A stretch of DNA of 64,000 bases from Goodfellowiella coeruleoviolacea (GCF_024171785.1 NZ_JAMTCK010000003.1:372001-436000); one strand, 5' to 3'. Positions 45,644 to 55,327 are shown, counted from the first letter of the stretch. Numbers and translations: made by a program. The notes: a model not told the origin generated them from the letters alone.

Positions 45644-47086
45644 TCAGAGCACTGGCTGCGAACCCAGGGCTTCGAGAAAGGACCGCGCCCAGCGGTCTAC
45701 GTCGTGGGTAAGGACCTGACGGCGCAGCGCGCGCATCCTACGTCGTCCCTCTGCCGGGTCGACGGTGAGGGCCGCGTGCAGTGCGTTTTTCACCCCATCG
45801 AGGTCATGCGGGTTGACGAGGAAAGCACTGGTGAGTTCGCTGGCGGCGCCGGCGAACTCACTGAGTACGAGCGCGCCACCAAGATCATACCGGCACGCAA
45901 CGTATTCCTTACACACCAGGTTCATGCCGTCCCTCACCGGCGTCACCACCATGACGTCGGCCGCGCTCATGAACGCCGCCAGCTCCTTCCGGTCAACTGA
46001 CTGGTGCAGGTAGTGCACGACAGGGTTGCCGACCCGGCCGAATTCGCCGTTGATCCGCCCGACAATCTGCTCGATGTCACCGCGCATCTGCTTGTAGTGC
46101 TCGACGCGTTCCCGGCTCGGGGTGGCCAGCTGCACCATGGCCACCTTGGTCGGGTCGACGCGGTTCTCGGCCAGCAGCTCGTGCAGGGCGTTCAGCCGGA
46201 CGTCGATGCCCTTGGTGTAGTCCAGCCGGTCCACGCCCAGCAGGATCTTCTCGGGGTGGCCCAGGTCGGCCCGGATCTGCCTGGCCCGCTGCTGCACGTC
46301 CTTGCGCCGGGCCAGGGCGTCCAGCCCGGCCGAGTCGATGGAGATCGGGAACGCGCCGACCCGCACGGTGCGGTCGCCGACCTGCACCACACCGGGCCGG
46401 GTGCGCACGCCCACCGCGCCCCGGCTGGGCTCCAGGCCGACCAGCCGGCGGGCCAGCCAGAGGAAGTTCTGCGCGCCGCCGGGCCGGTGGAAGCCGACCA
46501 GGTCGGCGCCGAGCAGCCCGCGCACGATCTCGGTCCGCCACGGCAGCTGCATGAACAGCTCCACCGGCGGGAACGGGATGTGCAGGAAGAAGCCGATGCG
46601 CAGGTCGGGCCGCTGTTCCCGGAGCATCGCCGGGACCAGTTGCAGCTGGTAGTCCTGCACCCACACGGTCGCGCCCTCGGCGGCCACCTTGGCGCAGGCG
46701 TCCGCGAACCTGCGGTTGACCCGGACGTAGACGTCCCACCAGCTCCGGTCGAACACCGGCGGGGCGACCACGTCGTGGTAGAGCGGCCAGAGCGTGGCGT
46801 TGGAGAAGCCCTCGTAGTAGTCGCGGACCTCGTCGTTGGTCAGCGCCACCGGGTGCAGCAGCAGGCCCTCCTCCTCGAACGGGTCGACCGCCACGTCGGC
46901 CACGCCCGGCCAGCCAACCCAGGCGCCGCTGCGCGAGCGCAGGAACGGCTCCAGCGCGCTGACCAGCCCACCGGGGCTGTGCTTCCAGCGCTGGCTGCCG
47001 TCGGGCAGGCGCTCCAGGTCCACGGGCAGCCGGTTGGCGACAACGATGAACTCCGCGCCCTGCTCGCCGATGTTGCTGCTGGTCAC
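45644..47086 (-). CDS. otsA: Trehalose-6-phosphate synthase
   Basis: OtsA makes trehalose 6-phosphate from a nucleotide-glucose donor and glucose 6-phosphate. The 480-residue GT20 enzyme shows [13 protein letters not shown] at the start, the [11 protein letters not shown] loop, [29 protein letters not shown], the catalytic-domain block [14 protein letters not shown] near residue 258 and [13 protein letters not shown] near 362. The GTG at 47086 has AGGAGGGCG about seven bases upstream; a longer in-frame start at 47203 would add an Ala/Arg-rich non-conserved tail and is rejected. The downstream fusion phosphatase completes the OtsAB route. Confidence 0.95.
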   Translation of the reverse strand: MTSSNIGEQGAEFIVVANRLPVDLERLPDGSQRWKHSPGGLVSALEPFLRSRSGAWVGWPGVADVAVDPFEEEGLLLHPVALTNDEVRDYYEGFSNATLWPLYHDVVAPPVFDRSWWDVYVRVNRRFADACAKVAAEGATVWVQDYQLQLVPAMLREQRPDLRIGFFLHIPFPPVELFMQLPWRTEIVRGLLGADLVGFHRPGGAQNFLWLARRLVGLEPSRGAVGVRTRPGVVQVGDRTVRVGAFPISIDSAGLDALARRKDVQQRARQIRADLGHPEKILLGVDRLDYTKGIDVRLNALHELLAENRVDPTKVAMVQLATPSRERVEHYKQMRGDIEQIVGRINGEFGRVGNPVVHYLHQSVDRKELAAFMSAADVMVVTPVRDGMNLVCKEYVACRYDLGGALVLSEFAGAASELTSAFLVNPHDLDGVKNALHAALTVDPAEGRRRMRALRRQVLTHDVDRWARSFLEALGSQPVL

Positions 47087-47328
47087 CGGGGAACGCCCTC
47101 CTTCGACCCTGCTGCTGGGTGGTCGGGCCGCCGCGCGTCCGCGTGCTGACGCGGACGCGTCTGGTTGGACTGCTGGCTGGCCGGCCCACGGGGTGTGCGA
47201 CACGCCGATGTCGCCGTCACCAACGAGGCTAATGGGACCGGGCGCTGCGGGTATCCCTCAGTTGACGCCGTTCGGTAGTGGCAGTTGTCACGTTTGGTTG
47301 TCAGGGTGGCGTGCGGGTGGTGGGGCGG

Positions 47329-48744
47329 CTACTCCAGGCGGCGGCGGGTGGGGCGCAGCGGGCCGGACAGCCGCGGCCCGGCCAGCCGCCGCTCCAGCCG
47401 GCCCAGCCCGGTGCGCACCGGCTGGGCCAGGTACTCGCCCAGCACCGCGCCGCCGGCCAGGGCCAGCCCGATGCCCAGCGCGTAGACCAGGGTGGACACC
47501 CCGGCCAGGTTGGTGTCGGCGGTGAGCTGGTACAGGCCCCGGTAGGTGGTCCACCCGGGCAGCAGCGGGGTCATCCCGGAGACCACCACGACCAGCGGCG
47601 GGATGCGCAGCCGGCGGGAGGTCAGCGCGCCGCCGAAGCCGATCACCACGGCCGCGCCGCCCGAGGCGATGATCGCGTTGGCGCCGGCCACGGTGAGCAG
47701 CCCGTAGCCGGCCATGCCGGTGGCGCCGGCCGCGGCGGCGATCAGCAGGGCGCGCGGCTGGGCGTAGCTGGCCACGGCGAACCCGGCGGACACGGCCGCG
47801 CCGGCCAGCAGCTGCACGCCCACACCCCCGGCGATGGGCGGCAGCGGGTCGACCACGGAGGTGACCACCCCCAGCTCCACGGCGCTGCGCAGGGTCAGGG
47901 CCACGCCCGCGATCAGACCGGCCGACATCAGCGCGATCTCCATGGTCCGGCCGGCCGCGGTGACGTTGTAGCCGGTGATCGCGTCCTGGGCGGTGCTCAC
48001 CAGGGACAGCCCGGACAGCAGCACCACCAGGGCGGACCCGACGACCAGGGAGGGCCGCGCGCCGAGCAGCCCGGCCGCGTGCAGGCCCAGGGTGGCGGCG
48101 GTGGCCAGGGCCCCGCCCACCACCTGCTGGAAGAAGAACGGCAGCGCGCGCCGGTTGAGCAGCCGGCCGACCCGGTCGGTGAGCGCGGTGACCAGCCCGG
48201 TGAGCAGCGCGGTGGTCAGGTTGGCGCCGAGCGTCACGGCCACGGCGCCCGCCATCGCCGCCCAGGCCAGGGTGGCGACCCAGCGCGGGTAGGGGTGCGG
48301 GGCGGAGGTGATCTTGTCCAGCTCGGCGTAGGCGTCCTTGGCGCTGATCGATCCGGTGGTCATCAGCCGGACCAGGCGCTCCACCCCGGACAACCGCGTG
48401 TAGTCCAGCCCCCGGGACCGGACGACCCGCAGTGAGGTGACCGGCGCCAGGTCGGTGCCCCGGTGGCAGCAGACCGTGATTGAGGTGTAGATCACATCCA
48501 CTTCGCAGTGCGGCAGTCCGTAGGCCGAGGTCACCGCGATGATGGTGGCGGTGACATCGGCCGCACCGGCGCCGCTGGACATCTGGACCTCGCCGACGCG
48601 CAGGGCCAGGTCGAGCACGAAGTGCACGGTGGCGTCGTCCGGCAACGCCGGGCCGTGGACCCCGTTTGTCGGTGAAACCTGCTGGTCAGAGCTGGTTCGT
48701 GGCGCGCGCCGCAGTACCCCGCGACCGTGGCGGCCGAACAGCAC
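47329..48744 (-). CDS. Threonine/serine exporter family protein (ThrE-like)
   Basis: The 471-residue protein combines an N-terminal cytosolic ThrE domain (residues 38-160: VLDLALRVGEVQMSSGAGAA, VDVIYTSITVCC) with ten membrane segments in the ThrE and ThrE_2 halves (from about residue 175). A full-length fusion like this is typical of actinobacteria. It exports threonine and serine by proton exchange in Corynebacterium. Start GTG 48744 has AGGAGGT upstream. It is a single gene; the neighbouring tRNA is for threonine, which is probably coincidence. Confidence 0.9.
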   Translation of the reverse strand: MLFGRHGRGVLRRAPRTSSDQQVSPTNGVHGPALPDDATVHFVLDLALRVGEVQMSSGAGAADVTATIIAVTSAYGLPHCEVDVIYTSITVCCHRGTDLAPVTSLRVVRSRGLDYTRLSGVERLVRLMTTGSISAKDAYAELDKITSAPHPYPRWVATLAWAAMAGAVAVTLGANLTTALLTGLVTALTDRVGRLLNRRALPFFFQQVVGGALATAATLGLHAAGLLGARPSLVVGSALVVLLSGLSLVSTAQDAITGYNVTAAGRTMEIALMSAGLIAGVALTLRSAVELGVVTSVVDPLPPIAGGVGVQLLAGAAVSAGFAVASYAQPRALLIAAAAGATGMAGYGLLTVAGANAIIASGGAAVVIGFGGALTSRRLRIPPLVVVVSGMTPLLPGWTTYRGLYQLTADTNLAGVSTLVYALGIGLALAGGAVLGEYLAQPVRTGLGRLERRLAGPRLSGPLRPTRRRLE

Positions 48745-49046
48745 CGGTGAACACCTCCTCGTCGTATCCCGCGTCTCATCGGACGGTCGCTACGCTGTGT
48801 TGCTCTGTTGATCAGTGGCGTATGCCACCCTCGATTGGACTACCTCGTGCGGGTGTACCTACTCACGGTTCGTGCGCGAATCTTTCGCGCAGCTCAGCGC
48901 GGGTGCGCGATACCTGGCCGGGCAGTCAAGATCACCCGCTTGGCGGCCGATGCGTCCGGTCGGAGCAACAGCAACACGACTGGAGTAGGCCATTCGTCGC
49001 GCGTAGTACCCGCTCGGGCCGCTTAACATGTCATCGGCACTGCCAA
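48745..49046. other. Intergenic stretch upstream of tRNA-Thr
   Basis: No gene is supported. It should hold the thrE promoter at the left and the tRNA promoter at the right. A short GCGC-rich inverted region near 48876-48912 is visible but not assignable. Confidence 0.5.
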
Positions 49047-49119
49047 GCCGGCGTAGCTCAACTGGCAGAGCACCCGCCTTGTAAGCGGGCGGTTAGGGGT
49101 TCGAGTCCCCTCGCCGGCT
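49047..49119 (+). tRNA. tRNA-Thr (anticodon UGU)
   Basis: The 73-base gene folds as a cloverleaf: acceptor GCCGGCG/CGCCGGC, D-arm GCTCAACTGGCAGAGC, anticodon stem CCCGC/GCGGG around the loop CTTGTAA (anticodon TGT) and T-arm GGGGTTCGAGTCCCC. The 3' CCA is not encoded. Confidence 0.96.
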
Positions 49120-49160
49120 CAGTCGCACCACACGTGGTGTCAGACACCGTTGCGACAAAC

Positions 49161-49188
49161 GTGGGCCGCCCCGACCGGGACGGCCCAC
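49161..49188 (+). terminator. Hairpin after tRNA-Thr
   Basis: GTGGGCCG pairs with CGGCCCAC, extended by CCC/GGG after a single C-A mismatch, with a four-base loop. No T-run follows. It lies about 40 bases after the tRNA. Confidence 0.5.
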
Positions 49189-49211
49189 GCTGGTCGCCGG
49201 GGGTGACTCAT

Positions 49212-49217
49212 TAGGCT
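49212..49217 (+). promoter_or_regulatory. -10 box of a leaderless aldo/keto reductase mRNA
   Basis: TAGGCT lies six bases before the GTG start at 49224. This spacing puts the transcription start on or next to the start codon. Confidence 0.55.
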
Positions 49218-49223
49218 GACACG

Positions 49224-50267
49224 GTGCCGCTGACCTCATCACCCCACCTCGCCGACGACGCCCGCTACGACCGGATGAGCTACCGGCGGTGCGGGCGCAG
49301 TGGCCTGAAGCTGCCCGCGATCTCGCTCGGGTTGTGGCACAACTTCGGCGACGACCGCAGCTACCAGGTCGGCCAGGCGATCGTGCGCCGCGCCTTCGAC
49401 CTGGGCATCACCCACTTCGACCTGGCCAACAACTACGGCCCGCCGCCGGGCAGCGCAGAGCGCAACTTCGGCCGGATGCTGGCCACCGACCTGCGCCCGT
49501 ACCGCGACGAGCTGATCATCTCCACCAAGGCGGGCTACGACATGTGGCCCGGCCCGTACGGGGAGTGGGGGTCGCGCAAGTACCTGCTCGCCTCGCTGGA
49601 CCAGTCGCTGGCCCGGATGGGCCTGGACTACGTGGACATCTTCTACTCGCACCGGTTCGACCCGGACACCCCGCTTGAGGAGACCGTGGGCGCGCTGGCC
49701 AGCGCGGTGGCCCAGGGCAAGGCGCTGTACGTGGGCATCTCCTCGTACTCGCCGGCCAAGACCAGGGAGGCGGCCGAGCTGCTCCGCCAGGCCGGGGTGC
49801 CGCTGCTGATCCACCAGCCCTCGTACTCGATGCTCAACCGGTGGATCGAGGCCGAGCTGCTGGACACCCTCGCCGAGGTCGGGGCCGGCTGCATCGCGTT
49901 CTCCCCGCTGGCCCAGGGCATGCTGACCGACCGGTACCTCAACGGCGTCCCCTCGGACGCCCGGGCCAGCCAGGGCAAGTCCCTGTCGCCGGACTGGCTC
50001 ACCGAGGAGAACCTGGCCCGGGTGCGCGCGCTGCACGAGATCGCCCAGGGTCGCGGCCAGTCCCTGGCCCAGCTGGCGCTGGCCTGGACGCTGCGCGACC
50101 CGAGGGTGACCTCGGCGCTGATCGGCGCCAGCTCGGTGGCGCAGCTGGAGCAGAACGTGGCCGCGCTGGACGCGGCGCCGTTCACCGAGGACGAGCTGGC
50201 CGCGATCGACGAGCACGCGGTGGAGGCCGGCATCAACCTGTGGGCGCGGTCCAGCGACGCGGGCTGA
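49224..50267 (+). CDS. Aldo/keto reductase (YghZ/AKR14-like)
   Basis: The 347-residue TIM-barrel NADPH-dependent reductase has the AKR motifs: GITHFDLANNYGPPPGSAE near residue 60 (catalytic Asp and Tyr), ISTKAGY near 98 (Lys), FYSHRFDPDTPLEE near 142 (His) and LIGASSVAQLEQNV near 300 (cofactor phosphate). The MSYRRCGRSGLKLPAISLGLWHNFG start and Gly-rich WPGPYGEWGS insertion match the YghZ group, which reduces L-glyceraldehyde 3-phosphate and methylglyoxal. Detoxification is the likely role. Start GTG 49224 appears leaderless. Confidence 0.92.
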   Translation: MPLTSSPHLADDARYDRMSYRRCGRSGLKLPAISLGLWHNFGDDRSYQVGQAIVRRAFDLGITHFDLANNYGPPPGSAERNFGRMLATDLRPYRDELIISTKAGYDMWPGPYGEWGSRKYLLASLDQSLARMGLDYVDIFYSHRFDPDTPLEETVGALASAVAQGKALYVGISSYSPAKTREAAELLRQAGVPLLIHQPSYSMLNRWIEAELLDTLAEVGAGCIAFSPLAQGMLTDRYLNGVPSDARASQGKSLSPDWLTEENLARVRALHEIAQGRGQSLAQLALAWTLRDPRVTSALIGASSVAQLEQNVAALDAAPFTEDELAAIDEHAVEAGINLWARSSDAG

Positions 50268-50700
50268 GCCCGGTGACCGCCGCACGCACCACGCGGGAGG
50301 TGTGGCGGCGGTCACGTAACGCGGTCGCCGGTGCGGAATGATCTCCGGCGACCGCGTCTGTTAGGTTGGCGGTGGCGTGGTTGCGTCGGTCACTTGGAAT
50401 ATCGGCCGGGAACGTCGACCGGGATGGTCGGCGGGAAATCGGTTGGGAACCGGCGTCGACCCCGCCTGTCGTTGCTCAGGAGCACTCGGGAGCCTGCGCT
50501 CGGGGTCAGGCCCGAACCGCTGTTGACCAACTGTGCGAACGACCTGTCTCGTCCGGGTTCGGGACCGGACGGGACAGGTCCGTGGCGCCACCCCCGTGAC
50601 CGCCCCAGCGGTTGACCGCCGCCTTCCACCCGGGGCGGCCCGCCGCTGTTCGCCTGGGGCGGCCCGCCGCCCTGCGCTTGGGGCGGCCCGCCGCCGACGG
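50268..50700. other. Intergenic stretch with 24-bp repeats
   Basis: No gene is supported in this region between convergent genes. At the right end, three copies of a 24-bp unit starting GGGGCGGCCCGCCGC begin at 50632, 50656 and 50680. A degenerate fourth copy lies to the left. Confidence 0.6.
50632..50698 (-). repeat. Tandem repeat, 24-bp unit, three copies
   Basis: Units at 50632, 50656 and 50680 directly follow the stop of the ADP-ribosylglycohydrolase gene. In a shifted minus-strand frame they read GGGPPQAQ-GGGPPQAN-SGGPPRVE, a Gly/Pro-rich tail, so the gene may once have had such a C-terminus. Confidence 0.8.
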
Positions 50701-51747
50701 TCAGGCGGAGGTGTAGCGCCACTCCTCGAACTCCAGCTGCAACGTGGAACAGGCCAGGTCCCGGCCCATCCGGTCGAGCAGGTCGGCCAGTTCCAGCCGG
50801 CTCAGCCAGTCCCGGGGCAGCGCGGCCGTGCCGTGCAGCGCGCCGTGGATGTTGCCGGCGATCGCCGCGGTCGCGTCGCTGTCGCCCGAGTGGTTGGCGG
50901 CCATGCGCAGCGCCTCGCAGAACTCGCCGGCCCGGCGGAACACCAGCACCGAGTACACGGCCACGGCCAGCGCCTCCGGCCCGGTCCAGCCCGCACCGAC
51001 CCGGTCGGCGCGCACCGGCGGGCTGACCGCGCCGCGCTGGCCCTCGGCCAGCTCCACCGCCTTGATCAGCGCGTACGCCGTGGGCGGGTCGTCGCGCAGC
51101 ACCCGGCCGATCACCTGGTCGACCGCTTCGGCCAGCGGCCGGCCGCGCACCGCGAGCAGGTGGACGAGCAGGGCCAGCGCGCCGCCGGGCGCCCAGCCCG
51201 ACGGGTTGCCGTGGGTGAGCGCGGCGAACTCGCAGCCCAGTTCGTAGGCGATGGCCGGACTCGGCGCGAACCCGGCCGGCGCGGTGCGCATCACCCCGCC
51301 GCAGCCGGCCGAGTCGTTGACCGGGTTGTCCCGGCTCGGCGCGTGGTCCCTGGCCAGGGCGCGTAAACAGGTCAGGCCGGGCGAGCGGCTGGCGTAGAGC
51401 CGGTCGTAGGCCAGCAGCCCGCGCGAGCCCGGCTCGGGCCCGTCGTACTGCTGGGTGACCAGCCACCGCCGGTAGCTGCGCCACACCGTCTCCACCGGTT
51501 CCCAGACCCCCTCGGTGCGCCCGCGCACCCAGGCCCGTAAGTAGCCGTCCGCGGTGAACAGGGTCAGCTGGGTGTCATCGGTCAGCAGGGCGGGGCGCGG
51601 CGGGGCGATCACCCCGGCCGGACCGTGCTGACGAACGATGTCCTCGACGCTGAGGAACTCAACCGGCGCGCCCAGCGCGTCCCCCAACGCGCCGCCGAGC
51701 AGGCATGCGGCACCACGATCGACCACTGTGGACGGATCTCGTGGCAC
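50701..51747 (-). CDS. ADP-ribosylglycohydrolase family protein
   Basis: The 348-residue protein has the DraG/ARH fold. Metal-binding motifs are LLTDDTQLTLF near residue 55 and HSGDSDATAAIAGN near 290, with GALGDALGAPVEF near 20. These enzymes remove ADP-ribose from proteins, DNA or small molecules; the target is unknown. Start GTG 51747 has GGAGGGG upstream. It is divergent from the AfsR-type regulator gene. Confidence 0.93.
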   Translation of the reverse strand: MPRDPSTVVDRGAACLLGGALGDALGAPVEFLSVEDIVRQHGPAGVIAPPRPALLTDDTQLTLFTADGYLRAWVRGRTEGVWEPVETVWRSYRRWLVTQQYDGPEPGSRGLLAYDRLYASRSPGLTCLRALARDHAPSRDNPVNDSAGCGGVMRTAPAGFAPSPAIAYELGCEFAALTHGNPSGWAPGGALALLVHLLAVRGRPLAEAVDQVIGRVLRDDPPTAYALIKAVELAEGQRGAVSPPVRADRVGAGWTGPEALAVAVYSVLVFRRAGEFCEALRMAANHSGDSDATAAIAGNIHGALHGTAALPRDWLSRLELADLLDRMGRDLACSTLQLEFEEWRYTSA

Positions 51748-52043
51748 ATCCCCTCCTGCGCTCTCCCTCCTGGCGTGACCCTAGCCGGGCACTGGCCGGA
51801 GACTTCCCGGGTGCTTGTCGATCATCGTCCGGCACGGCGCCGGCCGGAGCCACGCCGGGGCGCGGTCAACCCCACCGCGCCGGCCCCCGTCCCGGACCTG
51901 GCCACCCGGTGCCGATTCGGTCCGTGACCGCGATGTGTCAGCGTGTATCTGCGACGGCGGTCGTCGCCTCTTCAACAACGCACGATCTGGTGATCGCACG
52001 CCACCGGGCGCACCGCCTGGACGGCCAGCAGTCGGGGAGCCAC

Positions 52044-54887
52044 ATGGCCGGTGAGCACGTCGAGGGACCGCCTGACCGGCGGCCGGAGACCGGGCTGGAG
52101 TTCGGCGTGCTCGGGCCGGTCCAGGTGCTGGCCGGCGGCCGGCAGATCCCGGTCAACCGGCCGGGCATGCGCGGCCTGCTCGGCATGCTGCTGCTGGAGG
52201 CCAACCAGGTGGTGCCGATCGACCGCCTCGTGGACGGCCTGTGGGGTGAGGACCCGCCGGCGACCGCGCGCACCATCGTGCACGGCTACGTGTCCCGGCT
52301 GCGCCGGCTGCTGGCCCAGGCCGACCCGACCGGCTCGGCCCGCATCCACACCCGGCCGCCCGGTTACCTGCTGGCGGTGGAGCCGTGGCGGGTGGACGTG
52401 AACCGGGTCCGCCAGCTGGTCCGGTCCGCGCGCGGCAGGGCCCCGGCCGACCGCGCCGGCCTGCTGCGCGAAGCACTGGGCCTGTGGCGGGGGCCGGTGC
52501 TGGCCGACGTGCCCGGCCGGCCGGTCAGCGCCGGCCTTGAGGAGCTGCGGCTGGGCGCGCTGGAGGAGCGCATCGAGGCCGAGTTGGAGCTGGGCCGGCA
52601 CGCCGAGCTGGTCGGCGAGCTGCGCCAGCTGGTCACCGAGTACCCGTTCCGGGAGCGGCTGGTCGGCCAGCTGATGCGGGCGCTGTACCGGGCCGGCCGG
52701 CGGGCCGACGCGCTCGCCGCCTACCAGCAGTTCCACCGCAGGGCCGTGGCCGAGCTGGGCATGGACCCCGGTCCGGAACTGCAGGCACTGCACGAGCAGG
52801 TGCTGCGCGACGACCCGGCGCTGCGCGGGGCCGGCGCCGGGGTGCTGCCGCCCCGGGTGGGGGTGTTGGCCCCGGCCCAGCTGCCCTCGGCCGTGCCCGG
52901 GCTGATCGGCCGGGCCGCGGAGCTGGCCTGGCTGGACGGGCTGCTCGGGGAGCGCGGCCGGGGTGCGACCACGGTCGGCGTGGTGGTGGGCGCGGCCGGG
53001 GTCGGCAAGACCGCGCTGGCCGTGACCTGGGGGCACCAGCGCGTGGACGAGTTCCCGGACGGCCAGCTGTTCGCGGCGCTGCGCGGTTTCGACGACGGCC
53101 GACCGCCGGTCGCGCCGGCCGACGTGCTGGCCCGGTTCCTGGCCACGCTCGGGGTGGCCGCCCGGGACGTGCCGGCCGACCTGGAGGAGCGGGCCGCGCT
53201 GTACCGGACGCTGCTGGCCCGGCGGCGGGTGCTGGTGGTGCTGGACGACGCGGGCGACTCCGACCAGGTGCGGCCACTGCTGCCGGCCGGTGCCGGCTCG
53301 GTGGTGCTGGTGACCAGCCGCCGCCGGCTGGACGGGCTGGTGGCCGGCAGCGGGGCGCGGCTGCTGGCCGTGGACACGCTGTCCCCGGAGGCCGCGGTCG
53401 AGCTGCTGGACGAGGCGAGCGGCACGGCGTGGTCGGTGGCCGAGCCCGAGTCGACCAGCCGGCTGGCCCGGTGGTGCGGCCACCTGCCGCTGGCGCTGCG
53501 CATCGCCGCGGCCCGGCTGCTGGCGAGTCCACACTGGACGATCGCGGACCTGCTCGCCGAGCTGTCCGACGAGGGGGCCCGGCTGCGCTCGCTGAGCGTG
53601 GAGGACGCCGACGTGAGCGTGGGCCGGGCACTGGACGTGTCCTACCGCAACCTGCGGCCCGAACTGGCCGAGACCTTCCGGATGCTGGGCGTGCTGCCCG
53701 GTGAGACGTTCGGCGCCCACCTGGTGGCCGCGCTGTGCTCGATCGACCCGGCACTGGCCGACCTGCGGCTGCGCGCCCTGGCCGGCGCCCACCTGGTGAC
53801 CCAGCCGGCCGAGGACCGGTTCGGCCTGCACGACCTGGTCCGGCTGCACGCCAGGCAGGTGGCCGAGGCCGAGCTGACCGAGCGGCAGCGGTCGGCCGCG
53901 CTGGACAACGTGCTCGACTACTACCTGACCACCGGCGCCCAGGCCGGCCGGCTGCTCTGCTGGGCCGTTGAGGAACTGGCCCCGAGCCTGTCCCGGCCTG
54001 CCGGCCGGCCCACCTGGCGGCTGCCGGTGACCAGGCAGGAGGCCCTGGTCTGGTTCGACCTGGAGTGGCCCAACCTGGTGGCGGTGGTGGACGTGGCCGC
54101 CAGGACCGGCCGGCACGACCGGGTGTGGCGGCTGGCGCTGCTGGCGCACTGCTACCGGGTGGTGCGCGCCACCGGCGAGCAGTGGCTCGCCCTGGTGCGG
54201 CAGGGCCTGGACTCGGCCAGGGCGTGCGGTGACCGGCTCGGCGAGCTGCTGCTGTTGAGCGCGATCTGCCAGCTGCGGCAGAGCCAGGGCCGGGCCGGGG
54301 ACGCGCTGGCCGAGGCCGAGCAGGCGCACCGGATCGCGACCGGCCTGGCCGACACCCGCTACCTGCGGATGACCCTGGGCGATCTGGCCGCCGCCCTGCT
54401 CGGGCACGGCCGGCCCACCGCGGCGCTCACCCGCTACCGCAAGCTGTTGTCGTTGTGCCGCAAGGAGAGCGACCCGGTCGGCCAGGCCCGCGTGCTGGAC
54501 GAGATGGCGCGGGTGGAGCGGCTGCTCGACCGGTTGGAGCCGGCCGCCGAGCACCAGCGGCAGGCCGTGGAGCTGCACCGGGACTTCGGCACCAGGGCGG
54601 ACTACGGGCTGGCGGTGAACACTCTGGCCGAGATCAGCGCCGAGCTGGGCGAGCTGGCCGAGGCCGAGGCGCTGGCCCGGACCGGCGTGGACCTGGCGGC
54701 CGAGGACGGCATCACCTTCCGCGAGGCGCAGGTCCGGCAGACGCTCAGCCAGGTGCTGGCCGCGCGGGGGGAACTGGCCGAGGCCAGGGCCGAACTGCTG
54801 CGCGCGCTCGCCCTGTACGAGCGGGTGAACTCGCCCAACGCCGAACTGGTGCGCGCCACCCTGGTGAACCTGGACCCGGACGGGTAG
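52044..54887 (+). CDS. AfsR/SARP-type regulator with NB-ARC and TPR domains
   Basis: The 947-residue protein is a large SARP. It has a winged-helix DNA-binding domain (residues 18-105, FGVLGPVQVLAGGRQIPV), a bacterial transcriptional activation domain (about 112-255, LREALGLWRGPVLADVPG through AELGMDPGPELQALHEQVL), an NB-ARC ATPase with Walker A GAAGVGKTAL near 315 and Walker B VLVVLDDAGD near 397, and TPRs from about 660 to the end. AfsR-like proteins activate secondary-metabolism or differentiation genes by binding direct repeats and recruiting RNA polymerase. ATG 52044 has GGGGAG five bases upstream; the frame is open far upstream, but without a start signal. Its target is not obvious in the window. 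Confidence 0.93.
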   Translation: MAGEHVEGPPDRRPETGLEFGVLGPVQVLAGGRQIPVNRPGMRGLLGMLLLEANQVVPIDRLVDGLWGEDPPATARTIVHGYVSRLRRLLAQADPTGSARIHTRPPGYLLAVEPWRVDVNRVRQLVRSARGRAPADRAGLLREALGLWRGPVLADVPGRPVSAGLEELRLGALEERIEAELELGRHAELVGELRQLVTEYPFRERLVGQLMRALYRAGRRADALAAYQQFHRRAVAELGMDPGPELQALHEQVLRDDPALRGAGAGVLPPRVGVLAPAQLPSAVPGLIGRAAELAWLDGLLGERGRGATTVGVVVGAAGVGKTALAVTWGHQRVDEFPDGQLFAALRGFDDGRPPVAPADVLARFLATLGVAARDVPADLEERAALYRTLLARRRVLVVLDDAGDSDQVRPLLPAGAGSVVLVTSRRRLDGLVAGSGARLLAVDTLSPEAAVELLDEASGTAWSVAEPESTSRLARWCGHLPLALRIAAARLLASPHWTIADLLAELSDEGARLRSLSVEDADVSVGRALDVSYRNLRPELAETFRMLGVLPGETFGAHLVAALCSIDPALADLRLRALAGAHLVTQPAEDRFGLHDLVRLHARQVAEAELTERQRSAALDNVLDYYLTTGAQAGRLLCWAVEELAPSLSRPAGRPTWRLPVTRQEALVWFDLEWPNLVAVVDVAARTGRHDRVWRLALLAHCYRVVRATGEQWLALVRQGLDSARACGDRLGELLLLSAICQLRQSQGRAGDALAEAEQAHRIATGLADTRYLRMTLGDLAAALLGHGRPTAALTRYRKLLSLCRKESDPVGQARVLDEMARVERLLDRLEPAAEHQRQAVELHRDFGTRADYGLAVNTLAEISAELGELAEAEALARTGVDLAAEDGITFREAQVRQTLSQVLAARGELAEARAELLRALALYERVNSPNAELVRATLVNLDPDG

Positions 54888-55041
54888 CACGGGATCCGCC
54901 GGTCACCACTCGAACGTGTGGCACCCGAACGGTGGGTGGCCGCTGCTGGTGTAGCGGTCAAATCTTCCGCCCGGCCCGCGTCAGCACCGGCGGGTAAACC
55001 CGGGCTCCGCGTTGACCAGCGGTGATGGCGAAGATATTTCA

Positions 55042-55106
55042 GCTAACTAATTAGCTCGGCTCATTAGCGCCCGTCATTAGCCTTGACCGTTTAGCGAATG
55101 TTTAGC
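55042..55106 (+). repeat. TTAGC direct repeats
   Basis: TTAGC occurs at 55051, 55064, 55077, 55091 and 55102, at intervals of 13, 13, 14 and 11 bases. Its inverse GCTAA lies at 55043. The spacing is near one helical turn, as for protein-binding direct repeats. Confidence 0.6.
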
Positions 55107-55139
55107 CCAATCGGGCGGCGGCGTGGCACCTTGTCCCGT

Positions 55140-55168
55140 GGCACCGATCAGCTCGCGCGATCGGTGCC
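55140..55168. terminator. Strong hairpin 1, convergent intergenic region
   Basis: A perfect 10-bp stem GGCACCGATC/GATCGGTGCC with a 9-base loop. No T-run; it could be a bidirectional terminator or part of an RNA. Confidence 0.45.
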
Positions 55169-55220
55169 GTGTGGGGTGGTGGCCGAAGGGGAGAGTCAGG
55201 GGGGAACCACCCCGGCGGGC

Positions 55221-55249
55221 CGGCCGGCACTCGGGGAGAGTGCCGGCCG
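55221..55249. terminator. Strong hairpin 2, convergent intergenic region
   Basis: A perfect 12-bp stem CGGCCGGCACTC/GAGTGCCGGCCG with a 5-base loop, about 80 bases past the stop of the convergent SGNH hydrolase gene. Likely a GC-type terminator. Confidence 0.5.
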
Positions 55250-55327
55250 GTTCCGCCCACCGCCGGTCCGGTCCGGGGCCGATCAGGGGATGTCCGGTCA
55301 AGGGTGTCCGGTCAGGGGGTGTCCGCC

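Larger units (their letters stand above)
54888..55327. other. Convergent intergenic stretch with TTAGC repeats and two hairpins
   Basis: This gap between two convergent genes holds an AT-richer block (55030-55110) with five direct TTAGC copies, then two strong hairpins (55140-55168 and 55221-55249). No protein gene is convincing. A TTGACC element at 55083 could promote a short RNA containing the hairpins. Confidence 0.55.

Noticed and set aside
47087-47203. Longer OtsA start at 47203
   Set aside because: The added residues are Ala/Arg/Pro-rich, while GTG 47086 has an AGGAGG site at proper spacing and the conserved OtsA sequence starts soon after.
49047-49119. Integration site (att) at the tRNA-Thr gene
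   Set aside because: No integrase gene and no second copy of the tRNA 3' end were found in the window.
51972-54890. 972-codon open frame antisense to the AfsR-type regulator
   Set aside because: It mirrors the coding strand's GC-biased third positions, is rich in Gln/Arg/Gly without any domain, and has no ribosome-binding site. It is a shadow.
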